Assembly (NCBI GenBank): GCA_002071175.1
Contig: MWER01000006.1
Span: 21,264-85,263 of the forward strand
Origin: Bacteroidetes bacterium ADurb.Bin037
Lineage (GTDB): Bacteria > Bacteroidota > Bacteroidia > Bacteroidales > UBA932
Reading direction: 5' to 3'
DNA: 64,000 bases
The position numbers and the translations under genes were made by a program. This document shows, in pieces, positions 56,516-64,000 of this stretch. The notes beneath the pieces were generated by a model, which saw nothing but the letters and a program-made list of their open reading frames with translations, made no database searches and was not told the DNA's origin. The stretch's first letter is position 1. The number at the start of each line of letters is the position of its first letter.

Positions 56516-58189
56516 TTAATCCTGAAGTTTCTTGTATCTGAACGGTTTGATTTCCGTTCCCAGGCGGTGTTTGCGGTTTTCTTCGTATTCACTGTAAGAA
56601 CCTTCAAAGAAATATACCCCGGAATCACCTTCAAAGGCCAGGATGTGGGTGGCAATACGGTCCAGGAACCAACGATCATGTGATATAATCACGGCACATC
56701 CGGCAAAATTCTCCAAGCCTTCTTCCAAAGCCCGGATCGTATTTACATCTACATCGTTTGTGGGCTCGTCCAATAAAAGCACATTGGCATTTTCCTTGAG
56801 TGTCAGCGCCAGATGCAACCGGTTCCTTTCCCCACCACTCAATATCCCGCACATTTTTTCCTGATCTGCACCGGAAAAATTAAAACGGGAAACATATGCC
56901 CTGGCATTTACTTCACGGTTTCCCAAACGAATGTATTCCGAATTTTCGGCTATTGTCTGATATACCGTCTTATCCGGATCTATCTGTTTGTGTTGCTGGT
57001 CTACGTAAGCCAAACGGACGGTCTCCCCTACCCTGAATGTTCCCGAATCAGGCTGCTCTGTCCCCATGATCAGGCGGAACAAAGTAGTCTTTCCGGCCCC
57101 GTTGGGTCCAATGATCCCCACAATACCTGCCGGGGGTAGTTTGAAATTCAGATTCTCAAATAGCAGCTTGTCCCCGTAAGCTTTCGACACGTCAATAGCT
57201 TCTATTACATTATCTCCCAACCTGGGCCCGTTGGGTATGAATATTTCCAGGCGTTCCTCTTTTTGCCGGCCGTCTTCATTGAGCATTCTCTCATATGCCG
57301 AAAGACGTGCCTTGGACTTTGCATGACGTGCCTTTGGTGCCATACGCACCCACTCCAGCTCACGTTCCAGCGTTTTACGTCGTTTGCTTTCCTGTTTTTC
57401 TTCCATCGACAGACGGATAGTCTTCTGTTCCAACCAGGACGAATAATTTCCTTTCCAGGGGATACCTTCACCCCGGTCCAGTTCCAGAATCCAACCGGCT
57501 ACGTTGTCCAGGAAATACCGGTCATGGGTTACGGCTATGACAGTACCTTTATACTGCTGCAGGTGGGCTTCCAACCATTGTACACTTTCCGTATCCAAGT
57601 GGTTGGTAGGCTCATCAAGCAAAAGAACATCGGGTTCGCTCAGCAGCAGGCGGCACAGTGCCACACGGCGCCGTTCCCCTCCGCTCAGATGTTTGACGGA
57701 AGATCCGGCCGGCGGACATTGCAGGGCATCCATGGCTCTTTGCAGTTTTGAATCGAGGTCCCAGGCTCCGGCATTATCGATCTTTTCGGTCAATTCTCCC
57801 TGCCGGATGATCAGATCGTTCATCTGTTCATCGCTCATGGGTTCGGAAAACTTCAGGTTCACTTCTTCGTATTCCTTCAACAGGTCAGCCACTTCCTGCA
57901 CTCCTTCCCGGACAATATCCATGACGGTCTTAGTGTCATCCAGATGCGGTTCCTGTTCCAGGTATCCTACAGAATACCCGGGAGCCCAGACAACTTCTCC
58001 TTCGATCCCTTTTTCCAGTCCTGCAATTATCTTCAAAAGGGTAGATTTTCCGGAACCGTTCAATCCTATCACACCGATCTTGGCCCCGTAAAAAAAGGAC
58101 AGATAGATATTTTTAATAATTGTTTTATTACTGGAAGGCAGAATCTTACTGACTCCGTTCATAGAGAAAATTATTTTTTCGTCTGCCAT
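56516..58189 (-). CDS. ettA: Energy-dependent translational throttle protein EttA (ABC-F)
   Basis: 557-residue soluble ATPase with two ABC cassettes and no membrane segment. Walker A GLNGSGKST (residue 42) and GPNGAGKTT (near 358), two signatures LSGGERRRVAL and LSGGERNRLHL, and two LDEPTN Walker B sites. The linker and arm (KTLERELEWVRMAPKARHAK near 268) are typical of EttA, which binds the ribosomal E site and gates translation by ATP level. It starts 2 bases after msrA. Confidence 0.95.
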   Translation of the reverse strand: MADEKIIFSMNGVSKILPSSNKTIIKNIYLSFFYGAKIGVIGLNGSGKSTLLKIIAGLEKGIEGEVVWAPGYSVGYLEQEPHLDDTKTVMDIVREGVQEVADLLKEYEEVNLKFSEPMSDEQMNDLIIRQGELTEKIDNAGAWDLDSKLQRAMDALQCPPAGSSVKHLSGGERRRVALCRLLLSEPDVLLLDEPTNHLDTESVQWLEAHLQQYKGTVIAVTHDRYFLDNVAGWILELDRGEGIPWKGNYSSWLEQKTIRLSMEEKQESKRRKTLERELEWVRMAPKARHAKSKARLSAYERMLNEDGRQKEERLEIFIPNGPRLGDNVIEAIDVSKAYGDKLLFENLNFKLPPAGIVGIIGPNGAGKTTLFRLIMGTEQPDSGTFRVGETVRLAYVDQQHKQIDPDKTVYQTIAENSEYIRLGNREVNARAYVSRFNFSGADQEKMCGILSGGERNRLHLALTLKENANVLLLDEPTNDVDVNTIRALEEGLENFAGCAVIISHDRWFLDRIATHILAFEGDSGVYFFEGSYSEYEENRKHRLGTEIKPFRYKKLQD

Positions 58190-58191
58190 GA

Positions 58192-58671
58192 TCAGAATTT
58201 TTTAACATAAAAATGACAATAGGGATGATGTCCCGTTTTTTCGTAATAATGCTGATGGTATTTCTCCGCTTCCCAAAAACGGGTGTAAGGTGTAAGAGCG
58301 GTATGGACCGTATGTCCCCTGTCCCTGAGTTTCTTCATGAGCTTTTGCGCTATTACCCTTTGTTTGTCGTTCATGTAAAATATTTCTGAACGGTATTGCG
58401 GACCAATGTCCGGACCCTGTCCGTTTGTCTGTCCCGGATCGTGGATCTCGAAAAACAATTTACACAACTCTTTAAAACTGGTCAGTACCGGATCGAATTC
58501 TACTTCTACGGCTTCTGCATGGCCTGTAGTCTGTGATTTAACTTCTTCATAGGAAGGATTTTCCTTATGACCTCCGGTATAACCAACAGTCGTTTTTATC
58601 ACTCCCGGAGCTTTGTCCAGGTAATGTTGTACGCCCCAGAAACAGCCTGCGGCAAAAATCGCTTTTTCCAT
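58192..58671 (-). CDS. msrA: Peptide methionine sulfoxide reductase A
   Basis: 159-residue repair enzyme that reduces methionine-S-sulfoxide. Active-site GCFWGVQHYLDK is at residue 9, with YTGG and GHAEAVEVEFDP. The usual length for a cytoplasmic single-domain MsrA. No MsrB is fused or adjacent. The ATG is 4 bases after the -7 box. Confidence 0.96.
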   Translation of the reverse strand: MEKAIFAAGCFWGVQHYLDKAPGVIKTTVGYTGGHKENPSYEEVKSQTTGHAEAVEVEFDPVLTSFKELCKLFFEIHDPGQTNGQGPDIGPQYRSEIFYMNDKQRVIAQKLMKKLRDRGHTVHTALTPYTRFWEAEKYHQHYYEKTGHHPYCHFYVKKF

Positions 58672-58675
58672 AATA

Positions 58676-58683
58676 CAAAGATA
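58676..58683 (-). promoter_or_regulatory. Promoter -7 box for msrA-ettA
   Basis: Minus strand TATCTTTG, 4 bases, ATG. Confidence 0.6.
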
Positions 58684-58697
58684 GGAAAAAGGAATGC

Positions 58698-58705
58698 TAT
58701 CTTTG
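58698..58705 (+). promoter_or_regulatory. Promoter -7 box for the AlbA_2 gene
   Basis: Reads TATCTTTG, 4 bases, then ATG at 58710. The same sequence and spacing as the msrA box on the other strand. Confidence 0.6.
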
Positions 58706-58709
58706 TAAT

Positions 58710-59315
58710 ATGCATCCGCTGGAAAAAATGATAAAAGAAGGGGAACATACCCGGCAGGATTTCAAGTTCTTTTTGAATGATGCCAGAAAGATCGCACGCT
58801 CCCTGGCCGCCTTTGCAAACACAGAAGGAGGAAGACTGTTGGTGGGAGTCAAGGATAACGGCCGGATTGCCGGGTTGAAACATGAGGAAGAGGAGGTCTA
58901 TGTCGTTGAGGCAGCTGCACATGTTTTTTGCAAACCTGTAGTCAAGTATACTACACGTTTCTGGGAATATGGAGGAAAAACCGTACTGGAAGTCCAGGTC
59001 CCCAAAAGCAACCGTGCCCCACATACCGCCCCTGATGAAACAGGCAAACACACATGCTACGTAAGAAAGGCAGACGAGAACAAAATGGCTTCGGAACTGG
59101 AAATAGCCGTGATGAAAATAACCCATTCGGCCAAACCGTTTACCTTCACCATTAACAGCCAGCACGAACGCCTCCTGGAAGTCCTCCGCAGATGGGAGCA
59201 AACCGGGGATTATGATCTGAAGGAATTATCCCGCCAGAGCCTTATGACCCGTAAGGAATGTATAACTGCCCTGGCAGGTTTGATTGCCAGCGGTACTATT
59301 CAGACACCCAGATAA
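58710..59315 (+). CDS. AlbA_2 (Schlafen-type) ATP-binding domain protein
   Basis: 201 residues. The first about 130 form the AlbA_2 domain: EGEHTRQDFKF near residue 11, ARSLAAFANTEGGRLLVGV near 30, and VYVVEAAAHVFCKP. The rest resembles a small winged-helix region (LKELSRQSLMTRKECITAL). Related proteins are called divergent-AAA or Schlafen-domain regulators, some with nucleic-acid functions. Function here unknown. The last 16 bases overlap the convergent regulator gene. Confidence 0.82.
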   Translation: MHPLEKMIKEGEHTRQDFKFFLNDARKIARSLAAFANTEGGRLLVGVKDNGRIAGLKHEEEEVYVVEAAAHVFCKPVVKYTTRFWEYGGKTVLEVQVPKSNRAPHTAPDETGKHTCYVRKADENKMASELEIAVMKITHSAKPFTFTINSQHERLLEVLRRWEQTGDYDLKELSRQSLMTRKECITALAGLIASGTIQTPR

Positions 59316-59584
59316 CTCTTGAGTGCTTCAATATAATTGTGGAATGCTGCCAACCCTTCAGGAGTAATGCGGCATACGGTCCGGGGTTTCTTTTCCTTGA
59401 AAGTCTTTTTGATCTTTATATACCCTGCTGCTGAAAGTTTATCAAGTTGAATGCTCAAGTTCCCCGCCGTAGCAGCCGTCTGTTTCTGTAAATATACAAA
59501 ATCGGCTTCTTTCAGCGACACGAGTACCGACATCACAGCCAGTCTCAATTCTGAATGTAACAGGGGATCCAGTTCTTTAAACAT
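59300..59584 (-). CDS. Winged-helix transcriptional regulator
   Basis: 94 residues from the start at 59584 (MFKELDPLLHSELRLAVMSV); the longer frame would start inside the previous gene. A DNA-binding winged helix covers nearly all of it: VMSVLVSLKEADFVYLQKQT, AGNLSIQLDKLSAAGYI as the recognition helix, and a basic wing FKEKKPRTVCRIT. It is of the ArsR/MarR-like type (HTH_27). It overlaps its membrane partner by 8 bases and probably regulates the pair. Confidence 0.85.
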   Translation of the reverse strand: MFKELDPLLHSELRLAVMSVLVSLKEADFVYLQKQTAATAGNLSIQLDKLSAAGYIKIKKTFKEKKPRTVCRITPEGLAAFHNYIEALKSYLGV

Positions 59585-60185
59585 TGCTTTTGTATTTTTT
59601 AGCAGCTGCGTAATGCAACATATGACCCGGAATAACCATGATGATGGCAAAAACGGCACCAATCAGGAGTATGCTTTCCAATCCCTTTACCCATAAAAAC
59701 AAGAATGAAAGCAAAATTCCCAATATGCCGCAGATAATAAACGGTCTGTAAAGAACCATCAGGCCGGATAGAGTAACACCGATCGTTAGCAGTAAAATGA
59801 TAATAAAAAAGCTGGGGAAATTCCCCTGAAGGATAAACGTCACTATCATACACAGAAGCACGACAACAGATAAAAGAATCCATAAGCGGCTGATCAAAAC
59901 TTCCATATGTGAACGGGATACTCCTTCGGTACGGACACGGTTACGGTTAATCAATCCGCAAAGGATCCAACCCAAAACCGGAATGGCGGCCCATAGCAGG
60001 TTATACAGATTATTGCCCGTCATTCGCAATGCAACCCAAACAGAGAGTGATATGATCATACTGACATATCCGAATACGATCATGGGTATTGCCGCATTCT
60101 TCTCAATCTTCATATGCACATTGTCTATCATGCGCGCAATGAGATCGAGGCTTTCTTTTTCATTAAGTGTTTTTTCAGTTTTCAT
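59577..60185 (-). CDS. Membrane protein paired with the winged-helix regulator
   Basis: 202 residues with about six hydrophobic segments after a 30-residue charged N-terminus containing LNEKESLDLIARMIDNVHMK. This arrangement, an unnamed multi-span protein upstream of and overlapping a small winged-helix gene, is frequent in Bacteroidetes. The function is not known. A full promoter lies upstream. Confidence 0.75.
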   Translation of the reverse strand: MKTEKTLNEKESLDLIARMIDNVHMKIEKNAAIPMIVFGYVSMIISLSVWVALRMTGNNLYNLLWAAIPVLGWILCGLINRNRVRTEGVSRSHMEVLISRLWILLSVVVLLCMIVTFILQGNFPSFFIIILLLTIGVTLSGLMVLYRPFIICGILGILLSFLFLWVKGLESILLIGAVFAIIMVIPGHMLHYAAAKKYKSNV

Positions 60186-60210
60186 GATTTTTATAATTAT
60201 TATGTTGTTG

Positions 60211-60242
60211 CAAATATAAAGTACTTTATTTTATAAACCAAA
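60211..60242 (-). promoter_or_regulatory. Promoter for the membrane protein-regulator pair
   Basis: Minus strand TTTG (60242-60239), 20 bases, TATATTTG (60218-60211): a complete Bacteroidetes promoter, 25 bases before the ATG. Confidence 0.65.
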
Positions 60243-60404
60243 TATTTTTGAAAAATATTTACAATATAATGGTAGGTTATAAGTCAAATCGCTAGATTAC
60301 AACACGTTATGTCGATAATATTTTCACCTTCGATAGCAGTGCAAGATAGTGACGGAATAGGCAGAACCGGATACCATGACAAACCTTTATGGGGTTCCTG
60401 TAAC

Positions 60405-61766
60405 TCAGAATGGCAATAAAGGCCACGTAAAACGAAGGGATCTCAAGCGTTCGATCGTCTGTTGATCAATTATATCGGCAGAAAAGGGCACAATGTCCGT
60501 ATCCCTTTCAAAGACGCCCGGTTGTCTGCCGTATTTATATTCATAGGTGAAACGTCCCAGGGAATCGAATCGTTCGGGATGTCCGGGGTTCTTATACGGA
60601 ATGGAAATATAAAACCGGGCAGAAGAGGGAGCGAGATTGAATGTCAGCAAGCTGTCGTTCAATAGCGTATAGTACAGTTCACAAGCTGTTTCAAGGGCCG
60701 GATCTATGATTTCGACCTTTTCCGCTATCAGATCCCGGTAAGGATAGATACCGTCCTTTTCATATGTTCTCAATTCCCGTAACATCTTATTTATGGTAGC
60801 GATCTGGTAGGGATAATGCGTACACCCCAGTACCAGATAACGCAACTGTTTGGGATTCTTATTACTACGCAGTTTTTCAACCAAGCTCAACAAATGGTAG
60901 CGGGCATAATTTTCAGGTGCATTCAATTGCAGTACAAGGGGATTGTCAACCAAGCCTTCGTACAACATTTTATTTGACGAAAAGTCAAAACCGTAAGCCG
61001 GTAACAGATCACGTTCGATCCTGAACTGCGGATGGTCCAGAGAAGGTCCCCTGTAAGAATTCCCCGGTCCGGTAGCATCTTTGTCCGCAAAATCCCTTTC
61101 TCCGTCTACGGCCTCAGCAAAACCAAACGAACCGTGGCTCACAACCATCAGGTTGTCCCCATGCCCCCTGATCCCTGCCTGTGTCCCGAATGTTTTTTCA
61201 TAACCTTGCGAAGCAATGGTGCCCACCGTAGCCAGGATACCAATAGCTGCATCTTCTCCGGGGCGTATTTTATCCAATGTGGCGTTTACCCCGGCATTGA
61301 TCACACCGATGGCCTTGATTCCCGAACCACTTTCTTCCAGATAAGTCGTGATATCTTCCAGCCCATAGGCCGTAGCCGTATTGCAGGCCACGACCAGCAC
61401 CTTTATCTGTTGCCCGAGCAGGAACAAGGCGTCTTTTATGATGAGTTCCCGCAGGTAATCTGTTTTCCCTTCAGCCGGATAATTGCCGTAAGGCATATTG
61501 GCCTGGTCGCCAAAGTAGATGAATTGTTCGCTGTCAAGCAACCTACTGGCAAGAATGGCCTCCATGACCGTCAATCCGCCGGTACCCGAATCGAAAATAC
61601 CTATGGGAAGAACATTCCGAACCTTGGGATACGTAGAAAAATCCGTATAAAAAACAGAGCCCGTATCTTTAAGAGCAGTTTCAACGATGGGAATGTGCTG
61701 CGACCTGGGTTGGCAAGCCGCCATAACGATCCATAACGAAAGAAAAACACTTCTTCGCATAATCAT
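60405..61766 (-). CDS. Exported lipoprotein with an enlarged glutamate racemase domain
   Basis: 453 residues (or 451 from the ATG at 61760). The signal peptide MIMRRSVFLSLWIVMAAC ends in a lipobox, lipid Cys at 18. From about residue 54 it follows MurI: FDSGTGG (Asp 59), VACNTATA (Cys 128), FGFAEAVDG (Glu 218), LGCTHYPY (Cys 315, His 317). All catalytic positions of cytoplasmic MurI are kept, but an extra stretch of about 60 residues lies between Glu 218 and Cys 315. There is also a C-terminal extension of about 70 residues. Third gene after eno and a PHP gene. An envelope-located racemase is implied; the substrate is unknown. Confidence 0.85.
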   Translation of the reverse strand: MIMRRSVFLSLWIVMAACQPRSQHIPIVETALKDTGSVFYTDFSTYPKVRNVLPIGIFDSGTGGLTVMEAILASRLLDSEQFIYFGDQANMPYGNYPAEGKTDYLRELIIKDALFLLGQQIKVLVVACNTATAYGLEDITTYLEESGSGIKAIGVINAGVNATLDKIRPGEDAAIGILATVGTIASQGYEKTFGTQAGIRGHGDNLMVVSHGSFGFAEAVDGERDFADKDATGPGNSYRGPSLDHPQFRIERDLLPAYGFDFSSNKMLYEGLVDNPLVLQLNAPENYARYHLLSLVEKLRSNKNPKQLRYLVLGCTHYPYQIATINKMLRELRTYEKDGIYPYRDLIAEKVEIIDPALETACELYYTLLNDSLLTFNLAPSSARFYISIPYKNPGHPERFDSLGRFTYEYKYGRQPGVFERDTDIVPFSADIIDQQTIERLRSLRFTWPLLPF

Positions 61767-61769
61767 TAC

Positions 61770-62603
61770 CTATCCGATTTTGTAATATTCCGGTTTTCTG
61801 TTTCTGTAAAATACCCCGTAGCGGTATCCGCATTGTTTGAGCACCTCTGTGTAGTAAGGAAATTGCTCTCCTATCTTTTCTGCCTTATGGGCATCCGACC
61901 CCAAACTTACCGCTTCTCCACCCAACTCCCTGAACCTTTTGAGAACACCTGTATCTAAAGTCGGTGTTCCGTACCTGAATCTTTGATAGGTCTTGGTATT
62001 TATCTCGAATGTTTTACCGTTTTCGGCCAAAATGCTTAAAATAGGTTCTAACAGATCACCATAGTGCTTCATGGATATCTCATGTTCATCGTATGGCGCA
62101 TACCTTGCCACATAATCAAAATGCCCCAGGATGTCAAAGTCCTTAAAATCGCTTATACAATAAAGGATATCCTCAAGGTATATGTTGTATGCTCTTTTTG
62201 GGTCAAGACCTTCGTAAAACGTCCCGTGAAAAGGATCGGTTCCACGGACAAAATGCATAGATGCAATTACGGTATCAAAAGAATGACCGGCCATGAACTG
62301 CCTTATTTGGTCCATGCTGACCGGTTGAATGCCTATCTCCACTCCTTTTAGCAGGATAATGGAAGGATACCTTTCTTTCAGGGCATCAATTTCTTCCTGT
62401 TGCTTATCTACGTCAAATGTAAACAGTTTAATTCCCGGCGGTGCGTCAAAATCATAGTGATCGGAAAAGCAGATTCCGCCCAGGGATCCTTTAAGGACCA
62501 TTTCGGCTGCCTTATCCATTTGCATGGAGCTGTCGAAAGAATGATGCGAGTGCGTATGGTTATCTATGGCAACAAAGGATCCCCGCGAAAAAATATTTGT
62601 CAT
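61770..62603 (-). CDS. PHP-domain phosphoesterase (histidinol-phosphatase-like)
   Basis: 277 residues of the PHP metal-dependent hydrolase family, nearest HisK/HisJ type histidinol-phosphatases. Metal ligands are visible in DNHTHSHHSFDS near residue 14, FSDHYDF near 47, EIGIQ near 90, ASMHFV near 115, LGHFDYVARY near 160 and SLGSDAHKAE near 235. No his genes are adjacent, so the true substrate may differ. It lies 8 bases after eno and 3 before the MurI-like lipoprotein. Confidence 0.87.
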   Translation of the reverse strand: MTNIFSRGSFVAIDNHTHSHHSFDSSMQMDKAAEMVLKGSLGGICFSDHYDFDAPPGIKLFTFDVDKQQEEIDALKERYPSIILLKGVEIGIQPVSMDQIRQFMAGHSFDTVIASMHFVRGTDPFHGTFYEGLDPKRAYNIYLEDILYCISDFKDFDILGHFDYVARYAPYDEHEISMKHYGDLLEPILSILAENGKTFEINTKTYQRFRYGTPTLDTGVLKRFRELGGEAVSLGSDAHKAEKIGEQFPYYTEVLKQCGYRYGVFYRNRKPEYYKIG

Positions 62604-62611
62604 TGTCCGGA

Positions 62612-63892
62612 TTAAGCGTTCTTAAAGGCTTTGATCCCGGCAAAATGCGACACTTTGCCCAACTCGTATTCAATACGCATGAGCTGGTTGAATTTTTCAA
62701 CGCGTTCTCCACGACACCCACTTCCCGTCTTGATATGACCAGCATTGACCGCTACCGCCAGATCTGCTATAAAGCTGTCAACGGTTTCTCCGCTGCGATG
62801 TGAAACAAAACAGTTATAAGAATTCTTGTTGGCCAGTTCTATGGTCTCAAGGGTTTCGGAAACGGAACCTATCTGGTTCAACTTAATGAGAATAGCGTTA
62901 GCCAATCCCTTTTCTATCCCCTGGGCCAGAATTTTCTTATTGGTACAAAACAGATCGTCACCGACCAGCTCGATCTTGCCACCCAAAGTCTCTGTCAGAT
63001 TCTTCCATCCTTCCCAGTCGTTTTCTGCCATTCCGTCCTCAATCAAGACGATGGGATATTGTCTTACCCAGTTCTCCCATATTTTTACCATTTCATCACT
63101 GGAAATCAACTTTTGTGTACTTTTGAAAAATTTATATTTGCCATCTTCCCACATCTCACTGACTGCCGGGTCCAGACATATGCTGACATCTTCTCCGGGT
63201 TTATAGCCAGCTTTGACTATCCCTTCGAGGATCATTTCCACTGCCTGGTCGTTCGTTTTCAGGTTAGGTGCAAAACCGCCTTCGTCACCCACCCCAGTGC
63301 TCAGGCCTTTCGATTTGAGAACGCTTTTCAGGGCATGGAACACCTCGGTGCCCATCCGGATTGATTCACGGAAAGTAGGTGCATTGTGAGGTGCGATCAT
63401 AAATTCCTGGAAATCGACCGTGTTATCGGCATGTGCTCCACCGTTGATAACATTCATACAGGGTACAGGCAGAAGGTAGGCATTGGTGCCGCCAAGGTAC
63501 TGATACAGCGGCATCTTCAGGCTGAAAGCCTTGGCTCTGGCATAAGCCATGGACACAGCAAGGATGGCATTGGCTCCCAATTTCCCCTTATTAGCCGTAC
63601 CGTCCAGATCTATCATAAAATAATCGAGTTCCCGCTGGCTTGTAAAACATTTGTCTTGAATGGCCTTTGCAATGATGTTGTTTACATTGGAAACGGCTTT
63701 CAAAACACCTTTACCCTGATAACGTTTCTTATCGCCATCACGCAATTCTACAGCTTCCCTTTCCCCGGTAGATGCCCCGCTGGGTACCATGGCAGTTGCA
63801 CGGGACCCGTCTTCCAGCACTAAATTGACTTCAACAGTGGGATTTCCTCTTGAATCAAGTATTTCAATAGCTTCGACTTTTTTAATTTTCAT
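62612..63892 (-). CDS. eno: Enolase
   Basis: 426-residue glycolytic enzyme interconverting 2-phosphoglycerate and phosphoenolpyruvate. [12 protein letters not shown] at residue 11, [18 protein letters not shown] near 38, [15 protein letters not shown] near 285, and [18 protein letters not shown] near 367 are diagnostic. The start at 63892 was chosen over a TTG at 63907 because a GGAGG sequence lies 8 bases upstream. First gene of the eno-PHP-racemase run. Confidence 0.98.
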   Translation of the reverse strand: MKIKKVEAIEILDSRGNPTVEVNLVLEDGSRATAMVPSGASTGEREAVELRDGDKKRYQGKGVLKAVSNVNNIIAKAIQDKCFTSQRELDYFMIDLDGTANKGKLGANAILAVSMAYARAKAFSLKMPLYQYLGGTNAYLLPVPCMNVINGGAHADNTVDFQEFMIAPHNAPTFRESIRMGTEVFHALKSVLKSKGLSTGVGDEGGFAPNLKTNDQAVEMILEGIVKAGYKPGEDVSICLDPAVSEMWEDGKYKFFKSTQKLISSDEMVKIWENWVRQYPIVLIEDGMAENDWEGWKNLTETLGGKIELVGDDLFCTNKKILAQGIEKGLANAILIKLNQIGSVSETLETIELANKNSYNCFVSHRSGETVDSFIADLAVAVNAGHIKTGSGCRGERVEKFNQLMRIEYELGKVSHFAGIKAFKNA

Positions 63893-63900
63893 TATCTGAT

Positions 63901-63905
63901 CCTCC
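63901..63905 (-). promoter_or_regulatory. Shine-Dalgarno sequence of enolase
   Basis: GGAGG on the minus strand, 8 bases before the ATG. A strong SD is rare in this window and here fixes the start codon. Confidence 0.7.
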
Positions 63906-63929
63906 AAATATTATTAATGTTTAATCCTG

Positions 63930-63937
63930 CAAATTTA
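63930..63937 (-). promoter_or_regulatory. Promoter -7 box for eno
   Basis: Minus strand reads TAAATTTG, a perfect TAnnTTTG, 37 bases before the ATG. Confidence 0.6.
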
Positions 63938-63955
63938 CAGTATTTATATGAATCC

Positions 63956-63981
63956 AAAAAAAAGACCTGCAAATGCAGGTC
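63956..63981 (-). terminator. Terminator of a leftward gene beyond the window
   Basis: GACCTGC (63964-63970)/GCAGGTC (63975-63981) with an AAAT/ATTT loop. On the minus strand the hairpin is followed by eight T (63963-63956), so it ends a transcript coming from the right, insulating eno. On the plus strand it is followed by ATTTTT and could also work that way. Confidence 0.75.
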
Positions 63982-64000
63982 ATTTTTGTGGTGCCACCGG

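Noticed and set aside
58599..59201. 200-codon frame antisense to the AlbA_2 gene
   Set aside because: Runs through the promoter region of msrA and mirrors the AlbA_2 codons; no recognisable domain.
1..64000. CRISPR array, prophage or insertion sequence
   Set aside because: No run of regularly spaced repeats, no cas, phage structural or transposase genes were seen on either strand.

Overview
The window is a stretch of chromosome from a member of the Bacteroidetes, most likely order Bacteroidales. The signs are the Bacteroidetes-type promoter box TAnnTTTG in front of most transcription units (sometimes with TTTG 19-20 bases upstream), almost no Shine-Dalgarno sequences, the gene order nadK-uppS-bamA-ompH-ompH-murI, the tRNA-tuf-tRNA-Trp-secE-nusG-rplKAJL-rpoBC block, a Bacteroidetes-type omega subunit, and a BtuH/BtuG/BtuB surface system for vitamin B12. 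It is mostly dense core genome; no intact prophage, insertion sequence or CRISPR array is visible.

Layout. 1-64: start of recJ (minus strand, cut by the window edge). 145-3698: lysS, a SpoU methyltransferase, aroE and ssb. 3703-6497: two tandem paralogous MFS transporters resembling animal MFSD1. 6626-9785: purA and dxs. 9796-22840: four tRNAs, tuf, tRNA-Trp, secE, nusG, four ribosomal protein genes and rpoBC, with a double hairpin between rplL and rpoB and a strong terminator after rpoC. 22887-27987: korAB, gdhA and coaW, which connect glutamate and 2-oxoglutarate to acyl-CoA metabolism. 27882-33898 (minus): the envelope-assembly operon nadK-uppS-bamA-ompH-ompH-murI. 33949-37638: pdxJ, a third OmpH-like gene, purC and a LysM/receptor protein. 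37639-42204 (minus): nagB, recN, rpoZ, bamD, trxB.

42267-45345 is the least orderly part. A tRNA-Pro gene has a 40-base copy of its 3' part 1,589 bases downstream (38/40 identical), as an integrated element would leave. Between the copies lie a stand-alone acyltransferase-like gene and the C-terminal tail of a FISUMP-type surface protein. A frameshifted relic follows beyond a nucleoside-recognition membrane protein. 45325-51763 holds an exported esterase and, divergently, a cobalamin riboswitch driving btuH-btuG-PKD lipoprotein-btuB. 51846-59315 holds a GNAT acetyltransferase, a YbaK-type editing protein, a galactose/glucose operon (transporter, ROK kinase, galK), ettA, msrA and an AlbA_2 protein. 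59300-63892 (minus) holds a small regulator with its membrane partner, then eno, a PHP phosphoesterase and a large lipoprotein version of glutamate racemase.

The items most worth a second look are the exported MurI paralogue (60405-61766), the four genes whose start codon lies exactly 4 bases after the TAnnTTTG box (apparently leaderless and in divergent pairs), the tRNA-Pro att-like duplication, the MFSD1-like pair, and the PKD protein of the B12 operon.
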